A stretch of 64,000 nt of DNA from Gigaspora margarita (taxonomy: Eukaryota; Glomeromycota; Glomeromycetes; Diversisporales; Gigasporaceae), in NCBI GenBank assembly GCA_009809945.1, contig WTPW01000941.1:30712-94711 (forward strand). Direction: 5' to 3'. This document shows, in pieces, positions 10,680-21,576 of the stretch (position 1 is the stretch's first letter; each line of letters begins with the position of its first letter). Position numbers and translations under genes: made by a program. The notes under the pieces were generated by a model, which saw only the letters and a program-made list of their open reading frames with translations, was not told the origin of the DNA and made no database searches.

Positions 10680-12068
10680 ATGCAACTTAACACTACTGAT
10701 AACGATAATTCAATTACTCCAGCAAAAGCTCGTTGGAAATTACTTTCTTCCATAATTTCATCCTCTGATACGAATTCCTTAGTGATTCCTACAAAATTCT
10801 CTAAAAGAAATCATCAAGGTTTTAACCTTTTTTCGAAAATAAAACTTGATCATTCTCTTTTAGATAAAGTTAATAATGATAACAAAGTCGAAAATGTTAC
10901 TTTGGAAAAGAAAACCTTGACAAATTCCGAAATTCGCCTTGATAATCCTACTTCAAAGGAATGTCATGAATGGTATTCTTATTATTTAGATGATAACGAT
11001 TGTATAAATATTAGGTAAAAATAATTTGTTATAAGAAACCATTTAAATTCATTTAAACTATACAAACAATTCTGATTTTTTGATATATATATATTTTTTT
11101 AATAGAATAAAAATTCCTAATTATTACGATATGAAGAATAATCTTTATTCTAAATATTCTGGATTTTTATCTACTGGTAACATTTGTGTTTGGCCTGCTG
11201 AAGAGGTTTTAGCTTATTATTCTTTAAATAATTCACATATTTTCAAGTAATGAATTTTTTTTTAATGTTTAAATCTTTTTAATGTTATATACAAAAGTAT
11301 TAACAAGTTATATATAATTTAAATTTAATTTGATTCAAAATTAAGAAACAAAAATGTATGTGAAATAGGTGGTGGTATGTGCGCATTAGCAGGTTTATTC
11401 ATTGCTGCAAGGTGTCAGCCATTGAGTGTTACCTTAACCGACGGTAACCCTGACTGCATACAAAATATCCTTTTACCTATTTATTTTAATTTTTAATAGT
11501 AAATATATGTCTTAAATAATATTTTTATACCTTAATTAATATTTACATATCCAATATATTTTAAATGCCAACCCTAAGTTATCTTCGACAGATTTGTGTG
11601 GCAAGCAAATGATTTGGGACTGCGATACTCATTATGATATAACATATGATGTCGTCATATGTGCAGATTGGTAAAGTCTTCTTTTTTTTTCATTATTGAT
11701 TTTTTTTTGTGAAATTTTATTATTTAAAAATTCTTCAAACATTAACTCAATTAATTCTATAAATTTTTAGTACTTTCGACAAACAAATGCATTCGCATCT
11801 ATTGCATGTTATACGTTCTATCCTAAAAAAACCATCAAAAAATAATCCGGAAGAATGTTTATTTCTTCTCTGTGCACCACAACGGGGTGATAGTTTACAA
11901 GAATTTATCTCTTTATTAAAATCTCAAGGTGATTTTAACGTTAAATTATTAGAAAGATATGATGATTTTGTGTGGAAAGCTCATCAACAAAATATAGCTG
12001 AAAATTCTGAACATTATGTTCCTGATACACATTACCCTTTAATTATGCAAGCATATTGGCGAGTATAA
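10680..12068 (+). CDS. CAMKMT: Calmodulin-lysine N-methyltransferase, five exons
   Basis: Exons 10680-11014, 11106-11246, 11346-11464, 11547-11670 and 11771-12068 give 338 residues, close to the human enzyme (323). The enzyme trimethylates a calmodulin lysine using S-adenosylmethionine. Visible family marks: FNLFSKIKLD near residue 50; WPAEEVLAYY before the methyltransferase fold; SAM-binding motif I VCEIGGGMCALAGLFIAARC; the acidic LTDGNPDCIQN; post-motif YDVVICADCTFDKQ; and the late LLCAPQRGDSLQEF and HYPLIMQAYW blocks. Three introns are GT-AG. The third (11465-11546) begins ATATCCTTTT and ends TTTAC, as in AT-AC minor introns. ATG 10680 is the first in-frame ATG after a long open stretch; the true start could lie in an upstream exon. 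Confidence 0.85.
11465..11546 (+). other. Putative AT-AC (U12-type) intron in the CAMKMT gene
   Basis: The 5' end ATATCCTTTT matches the minor-spliceosome donor consensus ATATCCTT. TACCTTAAT at 11528-11536 matches the TTCCTTAAC branch-site consensus at 7 of 9 positions. The proposed end AC at 11546 is about 11 nt downstream, the spacing expected for U12 introns. Removing exactly these 82 nt restores the frame and yields DCIQNIQYILNAN, aligning with the IRNVQDI region of CaM KMT. No GT-AG pair does this. Confidence 0.75.
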
Positions 12069-12585
12069 AATGTATATTTTATAAAATATATATTTTACAA
12101 AAAAAAAAAAAAGAATTTTATATAACTTTATATTTTCTAGTAAATCTACTTTTCTCTCAAAAATGTAGAAATATCACCTGTATATTTTTTATAATGCACT
12201 GGATGCACATTATACAGTTATTATTGTGGCGAATTAAATAAAAAAAATTGACAAGCCACCGAAATAAAGATTTTTGTGTCGTATTTTTTTTAGAAAAGTA
12301 TAAGTGGGTTTTGGAGGGTTAAATAGGATCCCACATTTCATTTTAATCCGATTTCATTATGATCCGCGATATATATGACAAAATTTTGATGATAAAAATA
12401 AAAATATTATGGGAAATTTACGTACATATTCATGATATTTGCAAATTCGTTAATATTATACTTTTTACATTACATGTTGTAAAATTAATTGATGTAGAAA
12501 ATTAATTGATATAAAAAATTTATTGATATAAAACATTAGAAATTTATTTGTTTCTCATAACGTACGAATTTTAACAAATGAATCA
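12069..12585. other. Intergenic tract with a half-MITE
   Basis: 3' flank of CAMKMT. 12330-12370 holds a single arm (CATTTTAATCCGATTTCATT) related to the ends of the elements at 2195 and 59920, without its partner. Confidence 0.45.
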
Positions 12586-12728
12586 CCGTATCTAAACAGT
12601 GCCTCGTGTTGCACTTCTAACAAAAAATGATCCTCTCGCAATTTTGTATTAATCTTAACTCTAACCCTAACTCTAACCTAACTCCAAGAAGAATTAGTTA
12701 TTAGTACACTGTTTAGATTATTTCTTTA
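12586..12728. mobile_element. Short TIR element carrying the shared CTAACAAAAAA/CCCTAA core
   Basis: Ends near TATCTAAACAGTGCC (12590-12604) and GTACACTGTTTAGATTA (12704-12720). The centre has CACTTCTAACAAAAAATG followed by CTCTAACCCTAACTCTAACC. Confidence 0.5.
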
Positions 12729-12850
12729 AATTTTATCAAAAAATTGTACATATAAAATCACGATTTTGCAGATATACGTAGAGGTTGGACCCGGGTAGGC
12801 ATCACCCGGGTTACCCGCGGGTGGGTCTGGTATCCGGGTTGCAATTATAC

Positions 12851-13236
12851 CAGGGACACGGAAAAATATTGATATATATAGATCAATATAAATCGATATT
12901 TTTAGGTCAAATCATAGGGAAATCGATATTTTTACAATTTTTTATGCAGTGTAACTACACCACTTCGGGCAAAATTAAAAGTATAATTTGGGCCGGGCAA
13001 TATTAATTTGGCCAACCTAAACTGTCGGCAGGTTTCGGAGACATAGACAATCAACTAACAAAATTTCCGTTAACTTCCTGAAAAACATGAACTTAGATGT
13101 TGATCACGTTATTTAATGTTACACCAAATCTTAAATTACTATTGGTCAACCATGGGCATATCGATATAAATCGATATTTTTGACCAAATCGATATAAATT
13201 TTTGCTAAATCAAATCGATATTTTTCCGGGTCCCTG
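12851..13236. mobile_element. hAT MITE nested in the larger hAT
   Basis: 386 bp with ends CAGGGACACGGAAAAATAT and the complement TTTTTCCGGGTCCCTG. It is flanked by a perfect 8-bp duplication AATTATAC (12843-12850 and 13237-13244). It contains several AAATCGATATTTTT subterminal repeats. It is non-coding. Confidence 0.8.
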
Positions 13237-14001
13237 AATTATACCAACCCGTGTAAAGTTAACGGGTCAACCCGCGGGTTAAACCCGTGAATCTACCCGT
13301 GTAAACCTGTAAATAAAACAAATAAAACCTATAATGTCATAATGATTTAATTAGATCGTCATATAATTAATGTCGTCATCATTTGTAACCTATAACGATA
13401 AATGGTAACCGCCATCAACGTAATACGTACTTTTATTTTAATATAATAGTTTAATGTGTGGTTTTCTAAAATCCTTATGAAAGGAATTCATGAAATAAAA
13501 ATAGTATAATGCATGTAATTGGGTAATCATATGCCCAATTAATATGTAACGATCCTTTAGAGTGACCCTACACAACAAAATAGTTTTGGTAAAAATCACT
13601 TAATGAAGAACTTAGTCTTGTGCTTCATCGTTGGGCACCATGATTCAAACAGAAGGATACCTACCCGATCCAAACTTAATCCCACACTACAAATATAATC
13701 CCCCTGTTCATAGTTCACAGGATCGCAGGTGATAGGATCATAACGATACACTAAACACATAGAACAAGCCAACAAGAGTAGATAGGACTAGTGAAGTCGA
13801 GTGCTTCAGTGACGGTTGTTGGTAGTAGTACAAGATAAGATGAGAGTCGATTCTAGGATACGAAACAGCCAACAATGAGAATTTTATACAAAATTATTTA
13901 TTATGTGAAATTCATTATTTCAGCTTCTGGTTCTGAAGGGCAGAGAGCTGAATATTAAACTTTATAACCGAATACAAATGATTAGCAGTCTAGCATGTGA
14001 T

Positions 14002-14122
14002 AGTTATATCCTGAGTAATTGCGTATAAACGGAATTTTGTAGTAAAGTATAATCTGCTGCTTACGCCGCAGATTATACTTTGCTGCAAAATTCTGTTTAT
14101 AGTCAACTACTCAGGATATAGC
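14002..14122. repeat. 120-bp near-perfect palindrome
   Basis: Left arm TATATCCTGAGTAATTGCGT through AGTATAATCTGC, loop TGCTTACGCC, right arm complementary to GAGGATATA-type end. It lies inside the 2-kb hAT. Confidence 0.65.
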
Positions 14123-14759
14123 TAATATATCTTCTGGCATCTACGTAGCATCTACGTAGCATAACTTTCATATACCTATTTTAGAACGAAACCATTATTA
14201 CTTCACACCCTGTATTTGACGTTTAAGATTAAATAGAATAATGCAGTAATTAAATAGTGTCTAGTAGAATAAGTATGTGAAAAAAAAATTACTTTGATAG
14301 GTTGACAAAGGGACAAAATAATCGTATTACCTAGCAGTTCAAGATAATTGTGCTCAACAAATGACTAGTGCTATTTAGTAAGTGTTATCATAGCGTATCT
14401 AAATTTCTCAAACGGTATATATTAATTGTTTTGACATCAAAAATTTTCACCAACTACCTAAAAGATAATATTCGGGCATATAGCATTTACTATACCATGA
14501 TTGCGTTATATTTCTAAGTTTTGTTTATTGAGTATTAAAATCCTTTATCAATAACTTTCGAATATTCCGAATTTACACATACATGATCATACTGGTCCTG
14601 CGTGGGCGCAGCTACCCCAATTGAACAACTGCGGTAAAGTCTAATCATATGATCTTAATGACTACCCGGGTTGACCCGGGTAAAATTTCTATCGGGTTAA
14701 CTCGCCGATCACCCGGATAACCCGTGGGTTTGGGTTTTTTTGGACCTCTAGATATACGT

Positions 14760-15960
14760 TACACGAAAATGTGACTAATTTAATTTTGATTGGTTGATAA
14801 ATGGATGATCACGTATCTAATTGTTATGATCGACGCCGTGTGAAACGTGGTTTCACGTTTTTGAAATAACAATTTAAGCAATAAATAACGTGTAGTTCTG
14901 TAGTTTGTAGTTATGTAAAAAACTTTTCATCGACACCCTGGGAAAATTGTTTTTTCAATTTTAGTATTTAAGAATTTTTTTGAAATACAGAACTTTTTCT
15001 TAAACAAAAACCAGAAGAACGCCAAAGAAACGTCTAAGAAGAAACGTCAAAGAAGATACCGAAGATATCCTATCTTTTTCAAGGCAAGTAGAGAGATCCT
15101 CGTAGGGTCTATTGGTTCATTGTCTTGGAACCAGTTATGTACCTTCCNTANGAGTCAATACTTNAGTGGGCTTTTANGCAGTCCTACTTCGATTGTTAAA
15201 AAACTTTGAAGCAATTTCCATTTNCAGTGGTTTCGTAGGTATTTTGGACCAGGCTACTGCTAGTTAATTCTTCCTGGTGGTTTTTTTCAATATGTTGAAA
15301 AGTTGTCCCAATTTATCATATTATGGTATCTTGGACCAGGCTTCCCGAGATTATTCTCTAGATATATTGAAAAGACTTCTATATGGCTGATGATTCTTGG
15401 TAGTCTCATTATATCGAAAAAATTTACTGGGATTTTGTCTTTAGTCTAGTTCTTTTAGCAGTCAAGTTTCTGCTGGTACATTGAGTCGCTTCTGGTTTAT
15501 ATTTCGATATAAATTTTAGATCTTCCCACTGATTATTGAATTAGGTTTCTTTTATTGCTATAACATTATTTTACATATTGTTAACATTTTATATATATTA
15601 CAGATATTCGAATCAATACGTTATGCTGCAAGATTAACTCGGACGAAGTAACGAAAGGTTCACTACGAAGTTTCGTTTACGAATACCTACCATTAAAGAT
15701 GAGAAACAAAAAAGATGGGTAATCGGATTTTTAGAGGCCGAGTTTTAGTAAATTACATAATAATAATTTTTTATTTATATGTATATCTATATATTTGTAA
15801 ATTAATAATAATTTAGAATTTTTAAGAATCATATATATGTAAAAAGAAATTTTATTTTTTTTAATAAATAAAATAAATCGTTCATCACTGACAAAAAATG
15901 ATTAATTAAAATTTTGTTAATGAAATTCATAAATAATCGCAGTTAATTCTGATTTTATAA
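14760..15960. other. Region without a supportable gene; some short open stretches
   Basis: A basic open segment (KETSKKKRQRRYRRYPIFFK, about 15015-15081) and a terminal-looking segment (IPTIKDEKQKRWVIGFLEAE, 15685-15747) could be exon scraps, but they are not joined by convincing splice sites, and Ns occur at 15148-15223. TTGGACCAGGCT recurs at 15243 and 15332. I cannot assign a function. Confidence 0.3.
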
Positions 15961-18119
15961 GTAATGTTGATGCCGTGAACAAAGTCACAGGCATCCATTT
16001 GTCACGAGACCATGACCCTGGCCCATGATGCAGGGTGGTTAATGGATAAGTTTGGGATATTGATGAAGAGGTAATACATTTAAGAGTTCGGTAAGTATGA
16101 TGTATTGAGTAAGGGTTAATGTTTAATGAGTAAAGTATGAGGTCATAGGAATTGGCTTTTTAAGAGAGGTAAGGACGGGAATTTTTTTGTCTTTGCTGCT
16201 AGCTCGACGAAAGTCTAGCTGTGTCGTTAGTACCCGCCCACCCACCACTAGGTAGGAGCTCTCTATGGGTTTTGCAGTCTTATAAGAGGGTTCGATAGTT
16301 CAGGTTGACAACCAGATTATCGGCTTGTTGACCTGATCGGACAGGTCAGGTAATGAAGAAAGAGAAAGTGAAATGCCATGAATGGAGCATGAGACTATAA
16401 TCCAGACCCATGTTGTAATTAGTATGGGGTATTGAGGTGCCGTGAACAAAGTCACGTGGCATCCATTTGTCATGACGTGAACTGGTCCATGATGTAGAGT
16501 TGTTATTGGTAAGTATGAGGTATTGGTGACAGTTATTACAAGTATGGGAAATAGTAAGAATAAGGTATTGTGGAATGATTGATTTGTTGAGTAAGGTATT
16601 GGTACAGAGATTTATGGGTAAGGGAATGAGTAAAAATGAGGTATTGCATGAGAAGTGTTGGTTCAGTTGAGTAGGTATGAGGTCATAAGGGACAAATATT
16701 TAAGAGGGAAATGAGGTGTCGTAAACAGAGTCACACAGCATCCATTTGCCACGAGACCATGAACTGGATCCATGACATTGATAAGTGGTAAGTATGAGGT
16801 ACGGGAACGGATATTATATGTATGGGAAATGAGTAAGAATAAGGTTTTACATGAGAGATTTTGGTTCCGTTGAGTAAGTATAAGTAGTGGTGACGGATAT
16901 TTATGGGTAGATATTGCGTGAGAGATGTTTCCGCTCTTTACTGTCTGCTGTGAATTTTTTTCGTCAATCGTCTGAGGATACTAATTATATCCATAAAAGA
17001 ACCCGTTTGGTTCGGTTGAGCAGGTATGAGGTCATAAGGGACAGGAGGAAAATGAGATGCTATGATGAAGTCACATGGCATCCATTTGTCACGAGACCGT
17101 GAATAACGTAGAGTTGACGAGTGGTAGATATGAGAAAGTAAGTAAGAAATGAGGTAGTATGAGGGTTTGGTAGCTTGGGTGGACAACCCGAAGATCGAAG
17201 GTAATTGGTTTGTTGGTCTGATCGAACAGGTCAGGTATTAAAGAAAGAGTAAGTGAGAGGTCGTAAATGACTGTGACTCAGACCTATGACATAGGGTTGA
17301 CGACTGGTTAGTATGAGGTATTGAGATGCCATAAACAAGTCTCATGGCATCTATTTGTCATGAGACTGTGAACTGGGTTCATGACATAGAGTTGATGCGT
17401 GGTAGTATAAGGTTTAGTATCGGATATTATAGGTATGGAAATGTGTAAGGATGAGGTATCGCATGAGAGATATTGGTTTGAGATATTAGTGACGGGTATT
17501 TATGTGTGGGAAATGAATATAACGAGGTATTGTGTGTGACATGTTGGTTCGGTTGAGTAAGTATGAAGTCTTTATAAGGGACGGTTATTTAAGAGGAAAA
17601 TGAGATGCTGTGAACGAAGTCACATGGCATTTTTAGTCACGGGACTGTGAACCGGGCCCATTATGAAGGTTGATGCATAGTATGAGGTATTGGTAATGAA
17701 TATTATGTGTATGGGAAATGAGTAAGGATGAGAGTTTACATGAGAGATGTTGGTATCGTTGAGTAAGTATGTGGTATTGGTGACAGATGTTTATGGGTAT
17801 AGAAAATGACTGAGAGTAGAGAAATGTTGGTGCATTGACTTTGTTGTTAGTATTCGCCTACCCACTACTGGGTGGGAGCATTTAGTGTTGGGTATTTGGG
17901 AGTTATAGGTATGATCGATAGCTCGGGTGCACAGCCTGGATATCAAAAATTGGTGCTTCGATTAGTGATGTGCCACGTACAGTACTATACGTACAGTACT
18001 GTACGTACTGTACGTACTGTACGCTAAAATTTTTGCCGATCATTTATTAAGAGTGCCTGCCTGATGTGCCAATTGACCAATCAAATTCGTTAATTGATCA
18101 ACACAGATAATTCCCGAAG

Positions 18120-18360
18120 AAGCTTTCGACTTTGACTTACGCTTTGATTTTCACTTTGACTCTCGCTTTGACTTTCACATTGACTTTCACTTTGACTCTC
18201 ACTTTGACTTCGCTTTAATTTTCGTTTTGACTTTGATTTTCGCTTTGACTCTCCTTGCTTTGATTTGATCTTCAACTTTTATTTTGGCTTTCACTATGAC
18301 TTCACTCTAATTTTTATTTTACTTTGATCTTCTCTTTGACTTTCGTTTTTTGACTTTCAC
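18120..18360. repeat. ACTTTGACTTTC minisatellite
   Basis: Degenerate 6- to 12-bp tandem repeat inside the hAT element. It reads as an SQSESQ-type low-complexity peptide on the minus strand, which I do not regard as a gene. Confidence 0.6.
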
Positions 18361-18532
18361 TTACATTTCGAGAATTTTTTCCGTGTTGAATTCACAAAAA
18401 TATAATTTTGATCAATCAATCGTTTAAATAAGTTATTTAAGTTTAATGAATATTTTATACTTTGCTTCTTGTTTATTAATGTTAATTTAGCTAATTAGGC
18501 CAGACCAAGTTGATTATGTGTTTTACATTACC

Positions 18533-19271
18533 NNNNNNNNNNNNNNNNNNNNNNNNNNNNNNNNNNNNNNNNNNNNNNNNNNNNNNNNNNNNNNNNNNNN
18601 NNNNNNNNNNNNNNNNNNNNNNNNNNNNNNNNNNNNNNNNNNNNNNNNNNNNNNNNNNNNNNNNNNNNNNNNNNNNNNNNNNNNNNNNNNNNNNNNNNNN
18701 NNNNNNNNNNNNNNNNNNNNNNNNNNNNNNNNNNNNNNNNNNNNNNNNNNNNNNNNNNNNNNNNNNNNNNNNNNNNNNNNNNNNNNNNNNNNNNNNNNNN
18801 NNNNNNNNNNNNNNNNNNNNNNNNNNNNNNNNNNNNNNNNNNNNNNNNNNNNNNNNNNNNNNNNNNNNNNNNNNNNNNNNNNNNNNNNNNNNNNNNNNNN
18901 NNNNNNNNNNNNNNNNNNNNNNNNNNNNNNNNNNNNNNNNNNNNNNNNNNNNNNNNNNNNNNNNNNNNNNNNNNNNNNNNNNNNNNNNNNNNNNNNNNNN
19001 NNNNNNNNNNNNNNNNNNNNNNNNNNNNNNNNNNNNNNNNNNNNNNNNNNNNNNNNNNNNNNNNNNNNNNNNNNNNNNNNNNNNNNNNNNNNNNNNNNNN
19101 NNNNNNNNNNNNNNNNNNNNNNNNNNNNNNNNNNNNNNNNNNNNNNNNNNNNNNNNNNNNNNNNNNNNNNNNNNNNNNNNNNNNNNNNNNNNNNNNNNNN
19201 NNNNNNNNNNNNNNNNNNNNNNNNNNNNNNNNNNNNNNNNNNNNNNNNNNNNNNNNNNNNNNNNNNNNNNN
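18533..19271. other. Assembly gap (739 N)
   Basis: A run of N. The right edge is GTACGTACTGTAC repeat, as is the sequence 500 bp to its left, so the gap probably reflects collapse of a palindromic tandem repeat. Confidence 0.95.
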
Positions 19272-19506
19272 TACGTACTGTACGTACTGTACGTACTGTA
19301 CGCTAAAAAAATTTGGGTAACATATAAATGGCACATCACTAGCTTCGATAGCCCGACTATACAGCTTGGATATCGAAGAAAAGAGATAGATATAAGACCG
19401 ATTTAGCGATGCTAGGAGTGACTGGGGACCACGTGAGCAGCGAGGCGAAATCCCATATGTGTATTCCATCGTCATATTTGTGTATGGTCGAGTGACAAAT
19501 ATATAA

Positions 19507-19560
19507 GTTAGTGATGGGCAACGCGCGGGATCCGCGCGGGATTTAAAAACTCCCACGCGG
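19507..19560. mobile_element. hAT-like terminus, partner not found
   Basis: TAGTGATGGGCAACGCGC followed by paired CGCGGGAT motifs has the look of a hAT end. I could not find the complementary end or an 8-bp duplication. Confidence 0.4.
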
Positions 19561-19838
19561 GATTTTTAATATAAAATTATCTGGCCTGCGTTAGCATATC
19601 GCTTGGCCCGCATTAACAAAACATCTAGCCTGCTTTAACATAAGTGGGTAGTTCCTAATTAGTATTAGATGTACTTACATAAAAATATTATGCACGCATT
19701 AACTTTTTATTTATTTCTCCACATATATACGTATAATGCGCAAACTGTACGTTGAAATAAAATTCTTTAAATTGTCATTATTAATAAAGTGGGAATCTTG
19801 ACTTTTAATTACTTGCATAAAATAATACACCAAGAATT

Positions 19839-19875
19839 AAAGCTGCTCGATACGTAAGTATCGAGGCAGCTTTTG
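19839..19875. repeat. Perfect short hairpin
   Basis: AGCTGC-TCGATAC, loop GTAA, then GTATCGA-G-GCAGCT followed by TTT. It lies in the unique centre of the inverted-repeat locus, 300 bp before the hairpin array. Confidence 0.6.
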
Positions 19876-20166
19876 CCTCGAATCATCACGAGACAAACAT
19901 GTGACATGTCCGATCATGTTTGGTCTTTTGACCGATCAAGTGATCGATCAGTGATGTTTGGTAAGTATGAAGTAATTTTCGTGAGGCGTGTGAAATGGGA
20001 AATGAAAAAGGCTAAGTAATTAGTTGAGTAAGTATGAGGTAATTAATGAATAGATATATTAGTAAACGATGGAGTTTGTAGGAGAAATAGTCTTTTTTCT
20101 TCTGCGAACCCGACATTAGTTCTGGTTACGTCGACCCTCACTCCCTGCCCAATTAGCTACCAAAAT

Positions 20167-20376
20167 TGACCTGTNGGGACNACAGTCATATAAGGAGCTA
20201 GGGCCGATGTGGCTATATTTGTTTGAATAATTGGCCTGTCGAGACGACAGTCAGTTATACAGAATTCCAACGCTTCAATGGCCTGTCGGGACGACAGTCA
20301 TATGTGAAGCTGGTTTGTGGCCTGTCGGGACGACAGTCACTGGTAGAGTTTTAATGGCCTGTCGGGACGACAGTCA
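20167..20376. repeat. CRISPR-like array of five hairpin repeats
   Basis: Five copies of a 22-bp repeat with core CCTGTCGGGACGACAGTC start at 20167, 20232, 20279, 20318 and 20355. The inner CTGTCG-GGA-CGACAG is a perfect 6-bp hairpin. Spacers are unrelated in sequence and 43, 25, 17 and 15 bp long. No cas-like gene is nearby and the context is nuclear fungal DNA, so this is not a CRISPR locus in the prokaryotic sense. It is better called a dispersed hairpin minisatellite. Confidence 0.8.
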
Positions 20377-21576
20377 TAAAAAGTAACAAAAAGAATATTG
20401 CTCGATGCTAGAAAAACTGCGTAGGTTACTCGACTAGCAAGAGAAAACACCCAGATGTATTTCCGTAGAAGTCTCCAGAAAATGAGAGACAAAACAAATT
20501 GTGTACCACATGGGCGAAAATCTCCAATTTCAGTGATTATTTCATATGAGTGATAAGGTTAAATAAATTCGAGCCAATCATTTATGTGATTTAGATGATT
20601 GTTGACTATTTGATCAGAAATTATAAGCTCGATTAACAAATGGATTTTTGTATGTATATAACCTAGTTATAAATTTTTGTATGTATGTACAGTACTTGAT
20701 CACTATAAATTTTAGTACATTTATACCTGATTATACACCTGATTACTTATAATTTTTATACGCTTATGATTTGATCGCTTTGTTACCATTATAATTTTTA
20801 AATATGTATTTATATAATAATATTTTAAAAAAATTAATAAAATTAAGGCAAATCTGAATTGATGAATTTAATAATTATAAGATTCAAATGTTTTAAAGTA
20901 GGCAAAGTCTATATAAGCATTTTTATTTGTAATCAATGCTGTAAGATTTATAAGAAATAATTATTGTTTGTCACTCGACCCATATTTCCACAACTATGAA
21001 ACACACATATGGGATTTTGCCTCGCTGCTCACGTGGTCCCCAGTCATCTCTAGTATCGCTAAACCGGTCTTCTTTTTCGATATCCGAGCTGTATAGTCGG
21101 GCTATCGAAGCATTATCCGAGATAGCCATCCGGGCTATCGATCATTCCGTTAATCAACCTAAACCTCCAAAACCTGCTCTCAGCGGTGGGCGGGCGGGTA
21201 TCAACGACAAAGCTAGACCTGCGTCGAGCTCAGCAGCAAAAACAAAAGAGGAAGAACAAATTCTCACTCCTCTTTCCTTAAATAACCACCTCCTATGACC
21301 TCATCCTTACTCAACTCAACCGTATAATCTCCCACGCAAAACCTCACTCTTACCTACCTCCCATGTTTCATAACTTCATCACCAATACCTCATACTTACT
21401 CAACCACATCAATAATTCCCATGCAATACCTCATACTCACCTGACTCCCCTACTATTCCATTTAAACCACCAATACCTCATAACTACCACCCTTCGCTCT
21501 ACGTCATGGCCCCAGTCCAGGGTCTCGTGACAAATGGCTGCCCCGTGACTTCGTTCACGGCATCTCATTTTAACGA

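Larger units (their letters stand above)
12779..14750. mobile_element. hAT-type element, 2 kb, non-autonomous remnant
   Basis: A perfect 8-bp duplication GATATACG flanks it (12771-12778 and 14751-14758). Ends are TAGAGGTTGGACCCGG and the complement TGGACCTCTA. Both subterminal regions are rich in CCCGGGT/ACCCG motifs (12785-12840, 13255-13300, 14660-14725), typical of transposase-binding subterminal repeats. There is no intact transposase ORF. A second hAT (12851-13236) and a palindrome (14002-14122) lie inside. Confidence 0.8.
17963..19341. mobile_element. hAT-type element containing the assembly gap
   Basis: Ends TAGTGATGTGCCA (17963-17975) and TGGCACATCACTA (19329-19341), with a perfect 8-bp duplication GCTTCGAT on both sides (17955-17962, 19342-19349). 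Inside both ends are GTACGTACTGTAC palindromic repeats, and at 18120-18360 a degenerate CTTTGACTTTCACTTTGACT minisatellite. 739 N (18533-19271) hide the middle, so a transposase cannot be excluded. Confidence 0.8.
15966..21576. repeat. 5.6-kb inverted-repeat locus made of a ~0.6-kb complex repeat
   Basis: The motif GCCGTGAACAAAGTCAC...CATCCATTTGTCACGAGAC recurs on the plus strand at about 15971, 16440, 16718, 17060, 17325 and 17610, each followed by GTAAGTATGAGGTATTG-like sequence. The complement of the same unit occupies about 20965-21576. The segment 19342-19500 (ATAGCCCGACTATACAGC to TCGAGTGACAAA) is the inverse of 20968-21118. The locus is interrupted by a hAT insertion, an assembly gap and a 1.4-kb unique centre. 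No coding frame is consistent across copies. Confidence 0.7.

Noticed and set aside
12785..13006. 73-codon ORF in GC-rich sequence
   Set aside because: It spans the end of one hAT element and the start of the nested one, so it cannot be an ancestral reading frame.
16914..17186. ORFs of 62 and 82 codons on opposite strands
   Set aside because: They lie within the complex tandem repeat, and other units do not keep the frame.
18491..19556. Long ORFs of 260-340 codons on both strands across the gap
   Set aside because: They are produced by reading through the run of N; only short flanks are real sequence.
20167..20376. A true CRISPR-Cas locus
   Set aside because: Spacers are irregular (15-43 bp), there are only five repeats, there is no cas gene, and the setting is eukaryotic nuclear DNA.
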